Below, piece by piece: positions 53,101 through 58,831 of a DNA stretch of 64,000 bases. The notes under the pieces were generated by a model that was given only the letters and a program-made list of their open reading frames with translations, had not been told where the DNA came from and made no database searches. Location: the NCBI GenBank assembly GCA_964019135.1, contig OZ025255.1:28769188-28833187 (forward strand), in the 5' to 3' direction. Position 1 is the first letter of the stretch. The number at the start of each line of letters is the position of its first letter. This DNA is from Arenicola marina (Eukaryota; Annelida; Polychaeta; Arenicolidae). The position numbers and the translations under genes were made by a program.

Positions 53101-53368
53101 CAACCAGAGAGTTCCCGACCAACAGCTGGTATCCTTACTCAGCGAATCAGTCAATCGCAAATTCACTCGTACAGACAAATATCCAAAGTTTAAGTGTAAT
53201 TTCCCAGCTAAATTGGCTTTATATGGGCAAACCGACCTTGATTTTCTGAAATTCCTCTATTGCTCTTAATGCCGAATCTGTTAGTTTTACGTGGATGACG
53301 GTTTTGTCAGCGCTGGTGGAGTTTAGAGACGACAGACCATAGCGATGTCCACCCACCAGCGCCGCCAT
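10960..53368 (-). CDS. ELL: ELL, RNA polymerase II elongation factor (12 exons, complete)
   Basis: ELL suppresses RNA polymerase II pausing and works in the nucleus in the super elongation and little elongation complexes, with EAF and AFF partners (family knowledge). Twelve exons join in frame to 609 residues: 53368-53237, 48538-48491, 42144-42017, 24158-24036, 21106-20633, 17947-17877, 17085-16923, 16356-16254, 13451-13274, 12981-12900, 12607-12436 and 11115-10960. Residues 1 to about 145 match the start of the ELL N-terminal domain. About 300-380 match the helical segment, including FIHILAVRPYKKPELLARI. About 381-500 form a low-complexity linker with basic patches. About 502-600 match the C-terminal occludin/ELL domain. 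Human ELL is 621 residues and has the same order. All introns are GT-AG and all phases agree. The ATG was chosen because it aligns with the human MAAL start. Exon boundaries are hand-read; cDNA would confirm them. Confidence 0.95.
11175..11400 (+). mobile_element. tRNA-derived SINE, family A, near full length (ELL intron 11)
   Basis: It starts with an A-box-like head (AGTTCAGTGGGTTAGAGCGC) and a weaker B box, followed by a body shared with the copies at 43468-43706 and 48797-48899. It ends in TACAACCAACC. The B box here (GGTTCACGCCC) has diverged from GGTTCGAGCCC in the 43.5-kb copy. Confidence 0.85.
11500..12440. repeat. Minisatellite of about 47 bp containing the ELL exon 11 donor, about 17 copies (intron 11)
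   Basis: On the gene strand each unit carries the last bases of exon 11 (GGTCCCATCACTACGAG), the donor GTGAGTG, then CTAGGGGCGGGG and a G-rich tract. The last copy, at the top of the range, is the true exon 11 end. Spacing varies mostly by C-run length. Upstream and downstream units are nearly identical across the splice motif, so the pre-mRNA presents a ladder of consensus donors. Confidence 0.93.
12436..12607 (-). CDS. ELL: ELL exon 11 (residues 501-558), first part of occludin/ELL domain
   Basis: 172 nt. It encodes AYTPIDTGEQ, RYKGDFNTEYEEYRRLH and the following helix ending GSHHYE. Human has YAAISSSEQRQSYKNDFNAE then YSEYRDLH, ending GSEEYE. The donor CGAG|GTGAGTG and the last exon bases are tandemly repeated through the next intron, and the exon's acceptor end also has degenerate upstream copies. 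Confidence 0.96.
12600..12830. repeat. Degenerate repeats resembling the ELL exon 11 acceptor, about 35-bp spacing, 5-6 copies (intron 10)
   Basis: Plus-strand motifs of the type TGTACGCCCTGTAAGCGAAT occur at the true exon 11 start and again, diverged, near 12632, 12670, 12707, 12745 and 12798 as TGTACGCCATGTAAACAAGT and similar. Each includes the equivalent of the exon start and acceptor. Confidence 0.65.
12900..12981 (-). CDS. ELL: ELL exon 10 (residues 474-501)
   Basis: 82 nt. It encodes SPDSPSNRENNNY and EEMEADSVPDFV, corresponding to the acidic approach to the C-terminal domain; human has STSETPDYLLKY at this point. Acceptor GTGTAG, donor TCAA|GTGAGT. Confidence 0.92.
13274..13451 (-). 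CDS. ELL: ELL exon 9 (residues 415-474), basic/Pro-Ala linker
   Basis: 178 nt. It encodes KRSIVDPAPEGVPAKKARI, which resembles the human stretch DFIDPLANKKPRIS, followed by a Pro/Ala-rich tail. Acceptor CCACAG, donor AAAG|GTACGT. The 5' part of this exon and its upstream intron reappear beyond the assembly gap at 13757-13910. Confidence 0.9.
13557..13756. other. Assembly gap (200 N)
   Basis: Exactly 200 N, which suggests a placeholder length. It sits in intron 8 of ELL, between two copies of the same exon 9/intron 8 segment. Confidence 0.99.
13757..13910 (-). pseudogene. Partial duplicate of ELL exon 9 and flanking intron 8
   Basis: These 154 bases match 13392-13556 closely. They contain 59 bases equivalent to the 5' part of exon 9 (13757-13815), the same acceptor, and about 95 bases of intron. 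The copy lacks one C in the exon part, which would shift its frame, and about 10 bases in the intron part. It may be a true tandem duplication, or two haplotypes placed in series on either side of the gap. Confidence 0.8.
13911..16215. repeat. Minisatellite, about 72-bp unit, about 31 copies (ELL intron 8)
   Basis: Units begin AGGGGCTGCGTTATAGCTCT and end in a run of 7-12 C before CTCT. Length differences come mainly from the C run. The last three units on the exon 8 side are diverged (TATATTAACTCCCCTTAAAG replaces the C-run end), consistent with an older array edge. The array reaches to about 38 bases from the exon 8 donor. Confidence 0.96.
16254..16356 (-). CDS. ELL: ELL exon 8 (residues 380-414), Ser/Thr-rich linker
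   Basis: 103 nt. It encodes a linker containing SRKAQLQEP and STSTSPAVSP. It is poorly conserved, as expected for the ELL linker, and was placed by phase continuity with exons 7 and 9. Acceptor TTGCAG, donor CCAG|GTACCT. A large minisatellite starts about 38 bases into the next intron. Confidence 0.85.
16923..17085 (-). CDS. ELL: ELL exon 7 (residues 326-380)
   Basis: 163 nt. It encodes GLRDKDKAQFGAVLGQVAAL, then NPRDNNYTL and DWPFYTEADR. These match human GLTQADKDALDGLLQQVAN and DWPGYSEGDQ. The donor is AGAG|GTACGC. Confidence 0.95.
17141..17240. repeat. Tandem pair carrying a CRE, about 44 bp each (ELL intron 6)
   Basis: Two copies of a block with CAATGTCAACGGC, TGACGTCATC and ATGTATATATCATATAT lie 57 bases apart. 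The perfect TGACGTCA in each could bind CREB/ATF proteins, which is inference. Confidence 0.75.
17877..17947 (-). CDS. ELL: ELL exon 6 (residues 302-326)
   Basis: 71 nt. It encodes ERFIHILAVRPYKKPEL and the residues after it, matching human RDRVLHLLALRPYRKAELL. The acceptor has a strong polypyrimidine tract ending TTTCAG, and the donor is AAAG|GTGAGA. Split codons at both ends resolve to Arg and Asp. Confidence 0.95.
18350..18450. repeat. Short minisatellite, 13-bp GTGGCGGCGCACT unit, about 7 copies
   Basis: Tandem CTGTGGCGGCGCA units are followed by a G run of about 10. It lies in ELL intron 5 and is not coding. Confidence 0.93.
18808..20640. repeat. Minisatellite, 40-bp unit, about 43 copies, related to the ELL exon 5 donor (intron 5)
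   Basis: The plus-strand unit is CACTCCCCTAAGTGAGACGT followed by CCATGATGGCGGACATTGTA. On the gene strand it reads GCCATCATGGACGTCTCACT then TAGGGGAGTGT. The exon 5 end reads GCCATCATGGGAGTGTCGCT then AAG|GTGAGTGTC. Intermediate forms at about 20500-20625 bridge the two. Several multi-unit blocks repeat (for example near 19184 and 19464). Confidence 0.9.
20633..21106 (-). CDS. ELL: ELL exon 5 (residues 145-301), low-complexity linker
   Basis: 474 nt. It opens with KEIKPSGPNIGRKVKKVV, matching human VIKAGGRYLGKKVQ. The rest is a low-complexity Ser/His/Pro/Ala linker with a seven-serine run encoded largely by AGC codons and a repeated HPSSQAA motif. This stretch is longer than in vertebrate ELL. 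The 3' end and donor (GCTAAG|GTGAGTGTC) resemble the repeat unit of the adjoining 40-bp array. Confidence 0.94.
21360..24020. repeat. Minisatellite, about 38-bp GATGG-rich unit, about 65-70 copies (ELL intron 4)
   Basis: Units read GAGTTTGGTATATGGAGATG then a variable number of GGGGAT/GGGATA hexamers. Variants with AGGAACGAGGATGGGG recur in blocks. It fills nearly all of intron 4 and ends about 15 bases from the exon 4 donor. It is C-rich in the ELL transcript. Confidence 0.96.
24036..24158 (-). CDS. ELL: ELL exon 4 (residues 103-144)
   Basis: 123 nt. It encodes NEELGMLGGMTHKISV, then QATDDVYQATKEKMTLAEEE, matching human DKITVCATDDSYQKARQSM. The split arginine at its start and split cysteine at its end both complete properly with the neighbouring exons. 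A GATGG-rich array starts about 15 bases into the following intron. Confidence 0.94.
24159..24596. other. ELL intron 3, A/T-rich, nothing assigned
   Basis: Upstream of exon 4 on the gene strand, this would contain the branch point and polypyrimidine tract (TTTTTAG acceptor). Nothing else is recognised. Confidence 0.5.
24597..24797. mobile_element. Foldback (MITE-like) element, 201 bp, near-perfect hairpin (ELL intron 3)
   Basis: The left arm starts CACGAGCGCTTAACTTCTTC and the right arm is its near-exact reverse complement, ending GAAGTTAAGCGCTCGTG. The arms are about 85-90 bases each. The centre carries two copies of TATAACATGTTATATATAG. CCCAAT occurs immediately before the left arm and 2 bases past the right arm, a possible imperfect target duplication. 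No transposase is present. Confidence 0.85.
24899..25955. repeat. Minisatellite, 34-bp unit, about 31 copies (ELL intron 3)
   Basis: Units are GGATAGGCGAGTGGCGAGGC followed by GGCTAGCGGGATCA. Three common variants (CGGC, CAGC, CGAC before TAGCGGG) are interspersed, giving a readable map of unit types. Confidence 0.97.
26065..27185. repeat. CATC-based minisatellite, about 30-bp unit (ELL intron 3)
   Basis: Units of CCATCCATCTGTTCATCCAC and CATCCATTCTTC in variable order. Open frames of up to 448 codons rich in His, Pro, Ser and Ile arise from the repeat and are not genes. Confidence 0.95.
27715..28385. repeat. Minisatellite, 23-bp unit, about 28 copies (ELL intron 3)
   Basis: The unit is GACAGGGTCTGTGTGGCCCG plus GGG. 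The array lies between two copies of the 17-base sequence CACCACAGTGAGGGGTG, at about 27675 and 28392. A G run interrupts it near 28170. Confidence 0.93.
28386..28769. other. ELL intron 3, no feature assigned
   Basis: G/C-rich sequence with a C-rich tract near 28565-28600. Nothing else is recognised. Confidence 0.4.
28770..28975 (+). promoter_or_regulatory. Candidate internal promoter: two CREs, a half-CRE and a TATA box
   Basis: Perfect TGACGTCA sites lie at 28782-28789 and 28887-28894, with a CGTCA half-site near 28871. TATAAA is at 28935-28940 in GGGCTATAAACAG. The surroundings are CpG-rich, and GGCGGGAAGTGG (E2F-like) follows at about 28968. The TATA orientation predicts transcription on the plus strand, antisense to ELL. 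No convincing coding exon follows, so a non-coding transcript, a missed exon, or chance are all possible. Confidence 0.45.
28976..29599. other. ELL intron 3, G run and unassigned sequence
   Basis: Contains a run of about 14 G near 29059. No gene is recognised; the open frame starting at 29213 runs into the adjacent repeat. Confidence 0.4.
29600..29760. repeat. Minisatellite, about 20-bp unit, about 8 copies
   Basis: Units of GGTCTCCAGCCCCCCTCGAT with alternating GCGGCT variants, in ELL intron 3. Confidence 0.9.
30153..30257 (-). mobile_element. tRNA-derived SINE fragment, family B
   Basis: On the minus strand it begins with a tRNA-like head including TGGCTCAGTGGGCGAGC (A box) and GTGGGTTAGCGTCC (B-box position). 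It then continues GGCCCATGTATCTCTGGGGC. It is homologous to 31490-31575, sharing CCCACGACCTGTTGG on the plus strand. Confidence 0.65.
30278..30525 (-). mobile_element. tRNA-derived SINE, family C, with AT-repeat tail
   Basis: The minus-strand head reads GGAGCCGCCGTGGTCGAGTG, followed by GGTAGCG and later CTGGTTCGAACC, which fit A and B boxes of a serine/leucine-like tRNA. The 3' end is an (AT)n microsatellite at about 30278-30290. It lies next to the family B fragment. Confidence 0.7.
30526..31489. other. ELL intron 3, G-rich repeats then unassigned sequence
   Basis: About 30600-30790 is an irregular G-rich tandem stretch with GTCACAGCGGGGTGCC-like units. The rest shows nothing recognisable. 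Confidence 0.45.
31490..31575 (-). mobile_element. tRNA-derived SINE fragment, family B (second copy)
   Basis: Contains the palindromic B-box-like GGGTTCGAACCC at 31526-31537. It aligns with 30153-30257 through the ACCTGTTGG segment and the GGATTGGATGAAAC end. Confidence 0.6.
31576..33119. other. ELL intron 3, poly-G and AT microsatellites
   Basis: G runs lie near 32164, 32300 and 32530. An (AT)n microsatellite lies at about 32750-32770. No gene is recognised. Confidence 0.5.
33120..34355. repeat. Minisatellite, about 15-bp unit, about 75 copies, with 460-bp higher-order repeat (ELL intron 3)
   Basis: The unit is GGTGGCTGGAGACGG with variable length. A block beginning AGAGGGTGGCGCGGGAGAGT occurs at 33361 and again at 33821. 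Open frames of over 500 codons on both strands are repeat artefacts. Confidence 0.95.
34738..35135. repeat. Minisatellite, 32-bp unit, about 12 copies (ELL intron 3)
   Basis: Units of CTTAGCACTTTCCACATCTG followed by AGCGGACCATGG, with substitutions that make copies distinguishable. Confidence 0.95.
35136..36760. other. ELL intron 3, G/C-rich unassigned sequence
   Basis: Contains GC-rich and low-complexity patches (short GCCGAGCCGAGCC tandem near 36073, G runs near 36310 and 36430). No coding exon is recognised. Confidence 0.45.
36763..39015. repeat. Minisatellite, 35-bp unit, about 64 copies, with 210-bp block repeats (ELL intron 3)
   Basis: The unit is ACCACTGTACCAGGCTAGGC followed by TTCTGTACAAGATGG. 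Identical six-unit blocks occur at about 38353-38553 and 38563-38763. Some units lack the four bases TGTA-like at CACTACCAGG. Confidence 0.97.
39016..39734. other. ELL intron 3, unassigned
   Basis: Spacer between two large arrays. No gene, TIR or SINE box is recognised. Confidence 0.45.
39735..41995. repeat. Minisatellite, 17-bp unit, about 130 copies (ELL intron 3, next to exon 3 donor)
   Basis: The unit is CACTGAGCCCGGGACAC, with CCAGGGACAC, GATCCAGGG and TGAGGC variants. A period of 17 keeps all three frames of one strand open, giving apparent proteins of up to 857 residues that are not real. It ends about 25 bases from the exon 3 donor. Confidence 0.97.
42017..42144 (-). CDS. ELL: ELL exon 3 (residues 61-102)
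   Basis: 128 nt, phase 0 in and phase 2 out. It encodes LIQVPAPKSSDNSQGT followed by GDPKGSFECIQQTTR, matching the human region that ends NPQGSFDCIQQ. The acceptor is TTTCAG and the donor ACG|GTGAGT. A 17-bp minisatellite begins about 25 bases past the donor. Confidence 0.94.
42145..43467. other. ELL intron 2, unassigned
   Basis: Short (CA)n near 42434, a GGGT tandem near 42921, and a few TGACC/TCAAG repeats near 43050-43120. No exon is recognised. Confidence 0.45.
43468..43706 (-). mobile_element. tRNA-derived SINE, family A, near full length (ELL intron 2)
   Basis: Minus-strand A box TCTCAGTCGGTTAGAGCGC and B box GGTTCGAGCCC are both well preserved. The body (GGCCATGTCTGTGTG, GATAAAGATCCCAT, GTTACCCCCGGGGAC) and the 3' end (AAAGCGTCCTGAA, TACAACCAAC) match the 11.2-kb copy. 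Confidence 0.9.
43707..44879. other. ELL intron 2, unassigned
   Basis: A/T-rich with G runs near 44230 and 44711. No gene is recognised. Confidence 0.45.
44880..44965. repeat. Short tandem repeat, about 40-bp G-rich unit, 2-3 copies
   Basis: Units of GGGGCGAGAGTGAGAGAGAA and GACAGGGCGTGG, with variable G runs. Confidence 0.8.
44966..45519. other. ELL intron 2, unassigned
   Basis: No gene is recognised. A G run lies near 45482. Confidence 0.4.
45520..45845. repeat. Degenerate minisatellite, about 17-18-bp AGCCCCAGGCCAAGCCT unit
   Basis: About 17 diverged copies of (A/T)AGCCCCAGGCCAAGCC. High divergence suggests an older array than most in the window. Confidence 0.85.
46345..46915. repeat. 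Minisatellite, 45-bp unit, about 12-13 copies (ELL intron 2)
   Basis: Units of GTGGGCGGAGTCTATCCGGT followed by GGAGAAGGGCGTGGCTGTCA and CCCTT. The 45-bp period keeps frames open on both strands. Confidence 0.96.
46916..47495. repeat. Related minisatellite, about 51-bp unit, about 10 copies (ELL intron 2)
   Basis: Units of TGTAGGCGGAGTCTATCTGG followed by GGTGACTGGGGAAGAGTGTG. It shares GGCGGAGTCTATC with the adjacent 45-bp array, so one array evolved from the other. Larger blocks (GTCACACGAGTAGGCCGAGT) repeat near 47100 and 47305. Confidence 0.93.
47496..48490. other. ELL intron 2, donor-proximal; microsatellites
   Basis: (CT)n, (TA)n and (CA)n microsatellites lie at about 47745-47827. The rest, up to the exon 2 donor, is unassigned. 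Confidence 0.5.
48491..48538 (-). CDS. ELL: ELL exon 2 (residues 45-60, 48-nt microexon)
   Basis: This short exon encodes DATTRRPSIKFVNSTG and matches the human ELL segment RPSIRFQGSQG. It starts and ends in phase 0, with acceptor TTGCAG and donor GGG|GTAAGT. It was found by searching for the missing segment between exons 1 and 3, since it is too short to stand out as an open frame. Confidence 0.9.
48797..48899 (+). mobile_element. tRNA-derived SINE, family A, 5'-truncated (ELL intron 1)
   Basis: Only the 3' half is present: GTTAACCCCGGGGACATGGC, CTCCCATTGACGCGATATGA, GGTTAAAGCGTCCTGAATAT and ACAACCGACCAACC. It matches the two longer copies. Confidence 0.88.
48900..51260. other. ELL intron 1, A/T-rich, no gene seen
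   Basis: Much more A/T-rich and less repetitive than introns 3-11. No exon, tandem array or TIRs are recognised. Confidence 0.5.
51274..51707 (-). pseudogene. Fragment of an unrecognised secreted-type protein, frame-broken
   Basis: Two overlapping minus-strand frames look like adjacent parts of one protein. The upstream frame has GHPFWPGARNTSFGADGNEP and VPEPHDKDRIYCSSG. The downstream frame has WSLRGCSHVGKGWSV, PGWIKGTKNLWS and the ending VFGCRLCRD. The Trp, Gly and Cys pattern is not random-looking, but I do not recognise the family. It sits inside ELL intron 1 on the same strand, and no splice pair clearly joins the frames. It is most likely a degraded gene copy, less likely part of a live nested gene. 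Confidence 0.4.
51708..53236. other. ELL intron 1, A/T-rich, no gene seen
   Basis: Contains an A/T-rich self-complementary stretch around 52570-52640 (AAATATTTATGAATATAAATATT). Nothing else is assigned. Confidence 0.45.
53237..53368 (-). CDS. ELL: ELL exon 1 (residues 1-44)
   Basis: 132 nt, ends in phase 0. It encodes the ELL N-terminus, beginning MAALVGGHRYGLSS and containing VIHVKLTDSALRAIEEFQK. The latter is very close to the VFHVKLTDSALRAFESY stretch of human ELL. The donor reads AAG|GTCGGT. Confidence 0.93.
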
Positions 53369-53470
53369 GATGTTTCTGCCTGTCGAGCTGCCCGACCGGG
53401 AGTCCTGACTTTCCTGTTCTCTGATTGGCTAATAAAGAGCTGACGTCACGCGCAGCATGAGGCCCTTTAA
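53369..53470 (-). promoter_or_regulatory. Probable ELL promoter with CCAAT box and CRE
   Basis: Just upstream of the ELL ATG lies a CCAAT box (ATTGG on the plus strand at 53424-53428) in the context ATTAGCCAATCAGA read on the gene strand. A perfect palindromic CRE, TGACGTCA, is at 53441-53448. Both are within about 85 bases of the start codon, which implies a short 5' UTR or a first exon that includes these sites. No TATA box is visible in the ELL direction. An A/T-rich stretch near 53463 could serve a divergent transcript, which is inference only. Confidence 0.55.
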
Positions 53471-56400
53471 AAATAACAGCAGTGCACTGGAACTGGCCGT
53501 CTCGTCTAATATAGTCGAGTACAGAACTTGATCAACCGTGAAATTCAGCAGTTTCACGCCTGCATAACATTACAGTACTTCAAGTGTATAAAATTAAATA
53601 TGCAATTTGAAGCTGCTCATACAGCAATTTGGCCCCTATATCAAGGACTTTCGAGATATTATGTAAAACTTATTGGACTAAATTAAGCCTATATATCTGA
53701 AGTTATCAGCTCTTAAAAGTTTTATGACGTAGTACGTACGCAATGAGGCCACATCATTCAGGAACAAAGTGCCCTTATAACATAAATACCTTTATATTGT
53801 ATGCACGTTACATCTTTATATTTGTGCAATGACAACCTAAATTATATCAGTTTCAATTAAAAGATGCTGTATGCACGAATAACATATCCAATAGAAACCG
53901 GGGAAGACGCGTTTTCATTATTTCTGTGAGTGAGGGTATGTTTATAATATTTTTTTTGCCTTTTTGTGCAGGCAATATATATACATCAGAGTGAAGAGAC
54001 GCATATGGGTGATATCGCCGTACAAAAGACCATGTAGCACAACTTATACCTACTACATCTACTTATATACCTACCTGATTATAAATCCTTTTCATTTCGT
54101 TATTCATTTAGCACAGGTCTACACACGAGATATGTGGGAAGGTATTATTTTTTTAAGCTAAACATCGCCCAGTCAAATTCTTGCAGCTACATAACTAAGG
54201 CCGGCGATGTTACATTTAAAAGAAGAAAAAAGAAGAAAAAACCCCACATTTATGCTGCGATGTTATTTTTTTTTCTCAACGTTTTTCAGTTTGTAGGTAT
54301 TCTGCGTGTGTTCGTCCAAAGTATACAATCTAAAAGAGAATCAATGCACTTGGCATTTGTTGTGTTTAAATGAAATAAATAAGCCATGTTGCAATAATAA
54401 GAAGGGTAGGTATTGAACAATTATCTTTAATATGAAACGAATGCAAGTTTAAGATAACTTCAAGCCTTTAATTGACTCTCACAAGGGCCAACAACATATG
54501 GGGGAAAACTACGACATAATAGGACATTCTGATGTTAAATTCTAAGCAGTGTTTAAGTATACAGTAATGGCAATGCAAAATGCATGCAGCTCCCATGCTA
54601 CCTCAAGCGATCGGCCATCCAAAAATCCCCTGCGTGCATCCTGCCTGATCCCGATAGCATTAATTAAGTGATTTTACCCCGTTTTCTTGATTCAATTCCT
54701 TGTATATTCCACCTGGTCAATCCGAAACAGCTTCAAAATGCCTGTACAATAAATAGTGAAAACATTAGGAAAGTATGAAAAAAACCATGGAAACTGTACT
54801 GACAAAGTAGGGATCAATCACATAAGTCCACCTGTAACTTGTGTAATATTTCGCGCCTTAGTGCCAGTGGCCCGCCTTAGTGCCAGTGGCCCGAGATTCG
54901 AGCCCCATGGCACGCCAAATTTAAGACGACCTTACTTGGCGCTCGGCCATTATATATCCCACCATGCCGAGACCGAGATCCCATGCTTCGTCATAAATTA
55001 ATAAAGTACTAGCAATGATTCAGACGCAATTACCACAACAAATGAAGGCTCTAGTAGAAATAACGATTCGGCATCGGGGAAATTATTACATGCGATTTTT
55101 CTGTCTGGTCAGTAGGAAATTCGACAAAACCATTCAAGGTATCATCATATTATAGTTATCAATATAATTCGGATCAGAGAGACTTCATATCATGTGCGGG
55201 TCTCAACGCGTCGCACATTCTCTAATTAGGCGGAATATATAGCTGATTACTCGAATCGGATTAGACGAGGTTTTAATCCGTTCTGGTTATGTCTCAGGCC
55301 CAGCCATGTCTGTGCCTCAAAACGTTGTCAGCATCAATCTATACTTCTTTGGCATTTCCGCTATGGGACATATCTGAGCGACAAAGGGTGTTTTTTTTAC
55401 GTCCGTGACATTTCAGGATATGGTCTGGCCGTATCGGATGGTGAGGGATGTGGTCTGCGACATCATAGTGAGGCGGAGGGGAGGGGGTGGGGGGGGCAAC
55501 ATTTCCTCTCGGAAGGGGGTATTTCACCTCCAAAATCCGCTCTTTTTTGCATTGACCTACTCTATATCGCCGCTCCACGCAGACCAACTTTATTTATTTC
55601 ATTTATGTTTGGTATATGTTTTTCTCCGCAAACCCGCTCTATGTACGTACGCACATTGTTACTTCGTCACCTCCGTCGCAAGTTCTAAAATGTCAGTTCT
55701 TTTTCATCCGTAATGTCCGCTTTATAGGGATATTTTTTTTCATCCAATATGTCCGTTCTCTCAGGGACGAGGGCACCCAGCGAACGCCCCGTAAAGATTT
55801 GCATGATAGCCTATATAAAACCCCCAGGTTATTTGTACCACTTTTGGTACAAAGCGAAGATTCTTCATTTCCTTATCAGTTTACCGCGATCCGCTAGCGC
55901 AGTCTCTGTATTCATCCATATTAGCGATATCACATTCCAGCCTTTGTGTATACGCACCCCCACCCCACCCACAACCATCACATACACCATCGTCGACAAA
56001 CATAAGGAAAAGGACACTTAGGTTTTGCCATAATCTCGGAGATCGATCCGTTATTAACCCTTCCGAAGTCGATAGCACTCCCCAATTCTTGGCGATTCGT
56101 CGCCCTCCTCCCTGGTGCTTCGGGCCGGATCAGGGGGAGATTTTCATTATATCACTTCCCAGAACTTGTGTGCGTGTCACATTGGACTGACTTTAAAGAC
56201 GCACTGGCAGTGGTAGCATATGTCTAACTTATTTATCTTTTAGATCTTCAAATCTTTGCATCATGACGTTTCCGTGTATGTCACGAAACAGGATCATAAC
56301 GTGGCAATAAGGAAATCTCACAGTTTTCATTTCATTTCATTGCCGAACTATGTAGAAAATTCGTCGCCCATCAGTATGCACAATATGGTTTACAGGACGT

Positions 56401-56691
56401 GACAATGAACAGTGCTGAAAGTCTCACGTATAACTTGTGTACCAGAGGTGGAAGCGGGGGAGTGATTTTCCAAGGTAACAAAATAGAGGTCTTGTAGTAA
56501 ATCTTCATTTATGAATATGTTTACCCACTAGATTTATTTACGGTAATTCACTTATTCAATCGTACTCATCATATTTAAAACCCCATTGGTTTCCATAGGA
56601 ATATATGAATAAATCAAACTACAGTAATATGTCGCTTGGATTACCTTTGGTATTTCGATCACCAAAATTTTTATGTCTTTATAGTCGGTAG
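53471..56691. other. Upstream of ELL, no gene recognised
   Basis: Mainly A/T-rich. At about 54858-54915 CGCCTTAGTGCCAGTGGCCC occurs twice in tandem and is followed by AGATTCGAGCCCC, a B-box-like motif. This may be a SINE remnant (weak). Confidence 0.45.
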
Positions 56692-58264
56692 AGATGTTTG
56701 TCGGAAGAGGTAACCCCCCACGGTATAGCAATATTGGAAGAGCCTGTAAAGTGTCTCGGCGTGTATATCGGAAATGATAGTGAAGAGTGTAATAATTTAA
56801 ACTGGACTCACGAACTACTATCCATAGAGAAAGTTTTAAGTACCTGAAAAAAAGGAAGTTAACACTCTTTGGCAAGCTAGCTGTAATAAAAGCCTTAATT
56901 ATCCCAAAGATATCGTTTATTGCAACCTGCGTTATAGTGCCACCCGACGTAGTTAAGAAACTTAACAAGCTACTGTATAATTTTATCTGGACTAGAACGG
57001 AACGTATTAAACGTAATGTATTGATGTCACCAAAAGCGTATGGCGGAGTGACAATGATAGACTTAGACTCGTATATTGACTCCCTGAAAGCCAAGTGGCT
57101 GATACGACTACTTGCAGATGAAAATAATGCAAATTGGGCTGTCCTAGGTAAAGGATATTGCGAGCAGTTTCAAACACCAGTCATTGACATGTGCTTCAGT
57201 GAAAAAAGTTCCTTGCCTGAGTTACCCAAATTGCCCACCTTCTATTCAAATATCATAAGTGCGTACGCGAAAGCCAATGTTCGACCGAAGCCACAAGATA
57301 TCGAGAGTTTACTTACTGAGTCTTTATGGGGAAACCAAAACGTGAGCGTATGTTAGGTAACAGGAATGTAAAAACATGCCTACTCTTTAATGCGTTTATT
57401 AAGGTTGGTATCACTAAAGTACACCATTTGAAATTCACAAATGGAAGTGTCAATGAAACCTACCTGTACCAAATGATAAAGAACCAGAGAGATATACTGC
57501 GTCAAATCAAGTTACTAAAGAAAGCTCTATATCCATATAGAGGCTCTATTACATGTTTAAACAATAATATCAAATCTAAAGACATATATAAAGCGTTAGT
57601 AAGCTGTAAGTACGAGGTTAAAAAACCTCAGAAGGCGTTAGGCAATTGGTGTCTGCTACCTGCTGAGGAAGATACATTGGCAGCTTTTAGTCGAAAAGTG
57701 ATTGACATCACAGACTCTAAATTGTCAGAATTTAACTATAAGATTTTGCACAATATTTTAACTTGTAACTACAATCTGAAGAAAATGAAACTAAGAGAAA
57801 ATGACTATTGTCCTTACTGTCGCGATTCTCATACCATACCTCACATGTTATTCTGGTGTGATTATATCAATAACATTTGGAAAGCTGTTTCATTCGTAAC
57901 TGGTTGCAACAGCTATATAGATAACTTTGGAATAACTGTATGCATCTATATAATATACAAAATCTACCTGATACTTAACCAAAGAGAAACTAGATGTATT
58001 CACTCCAATATCAATAAATTATTTGTGGCTGAATTAAAACAAAAAATTAACATGTACAGGGTAACCAGGGCAACAAAAATTAAAAATATATGTAACTGGC
58101 TTGAGAAACTAAATATTGCATTGACGTAAACAATGTCTGTTCTTTCTCCATCATGCTTTATTGTTGTTGTGAATAGGTCAATTGGACTTGATGTACCTAT
58201 GTACCGCACTTTTATTTGGAAATAAAAAAATAAATAAAAAATACAAAAATAGATGTTTGTCGGA
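56692..58264 (+). mobile_element. 5'-truncated LINE (L1/Tx1-like) with perfect 14-bp target-site duplication
   Basis: Flanking copies of AGATGTTTGTCGGA at 56692-56705 and 58251-58264 define the insertion, which is about 1.55 kb. It begins near the end of the reverse transcriptase (KCLGVYIGND, then GKLAVIKALIIPKISF) and continues LLYNFIWTRTERIKRNVL and MIDLDSYIDSLKAKWLIRLL. The C-terminal part ends with CPYCRDSHTIPHMLFWC, a zinc-knuckle-like motif seen after the RT in L1/Tx1-type elements. There is one in-frame TGA (after VLST) and a frame change near 57330-57356, so it is dead. The 3' tail at about 58219-58250 is A-rich. The perfect duplication indicates a fairly recent insertion. Confidence 0.9.
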
Positions 58265-58831
58265 CTATTGTCGGATTCTTTTCGCCTGCTTGACTCGAAT
58301 AGTTTACTACGATATCATGGATGTCACACTATCTGGGTCGTAATACACAATGGCGTTACACAATTGTAAACTCTCAAAAAACATAGTTAGAGCTTTTAAA
58401 TTAAATAAACATAATGATAATTAAGCATTTCTTAGTAATAAATAAAACGTCTCGCTATCAATGGTGTTGGACGAACGCTGTCTGGCCTGTGGGTATGCAT
58501 AATTGAGTGTCTTGTCTTTCGCTGCAGTTTTGGCGCATGATTTATCAGATGGCACAACTTGGTTGCTCCAAGATTTAGTTGATAGATTATGCCGTATAAA
58601 TTACATTACACAGCTTTCTTCAATAATAAATGAGCGACAAAAAATGGCACAGCAATGTCTGTCCATATGTTAGTCCGACACTAACTTTGTATATTTACTT
58701 CAGCATGCCGTAAAACGCACGGGAAAGAATACCGTTGGATTCGTCTTGCGCGTCACATGTTTGTAAGCGTGGGGAAAAGCCTCTTGGCAGCAGGAACAAA
58801 TTACCACACCACCGACAAGGCTGTATGTCCT
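58265..58831. other. No feature recognised
   Basis: A/T-rich. No gene or repeat seen. Confidence 0.45.

Noticed and set aside
56552-57094. Minus-strand frame of 180 codons
   Set aside because: Antisense shadow of the LINE, which reads on the plus strand with recognisable RT-end and zinc-knuckle motifs.
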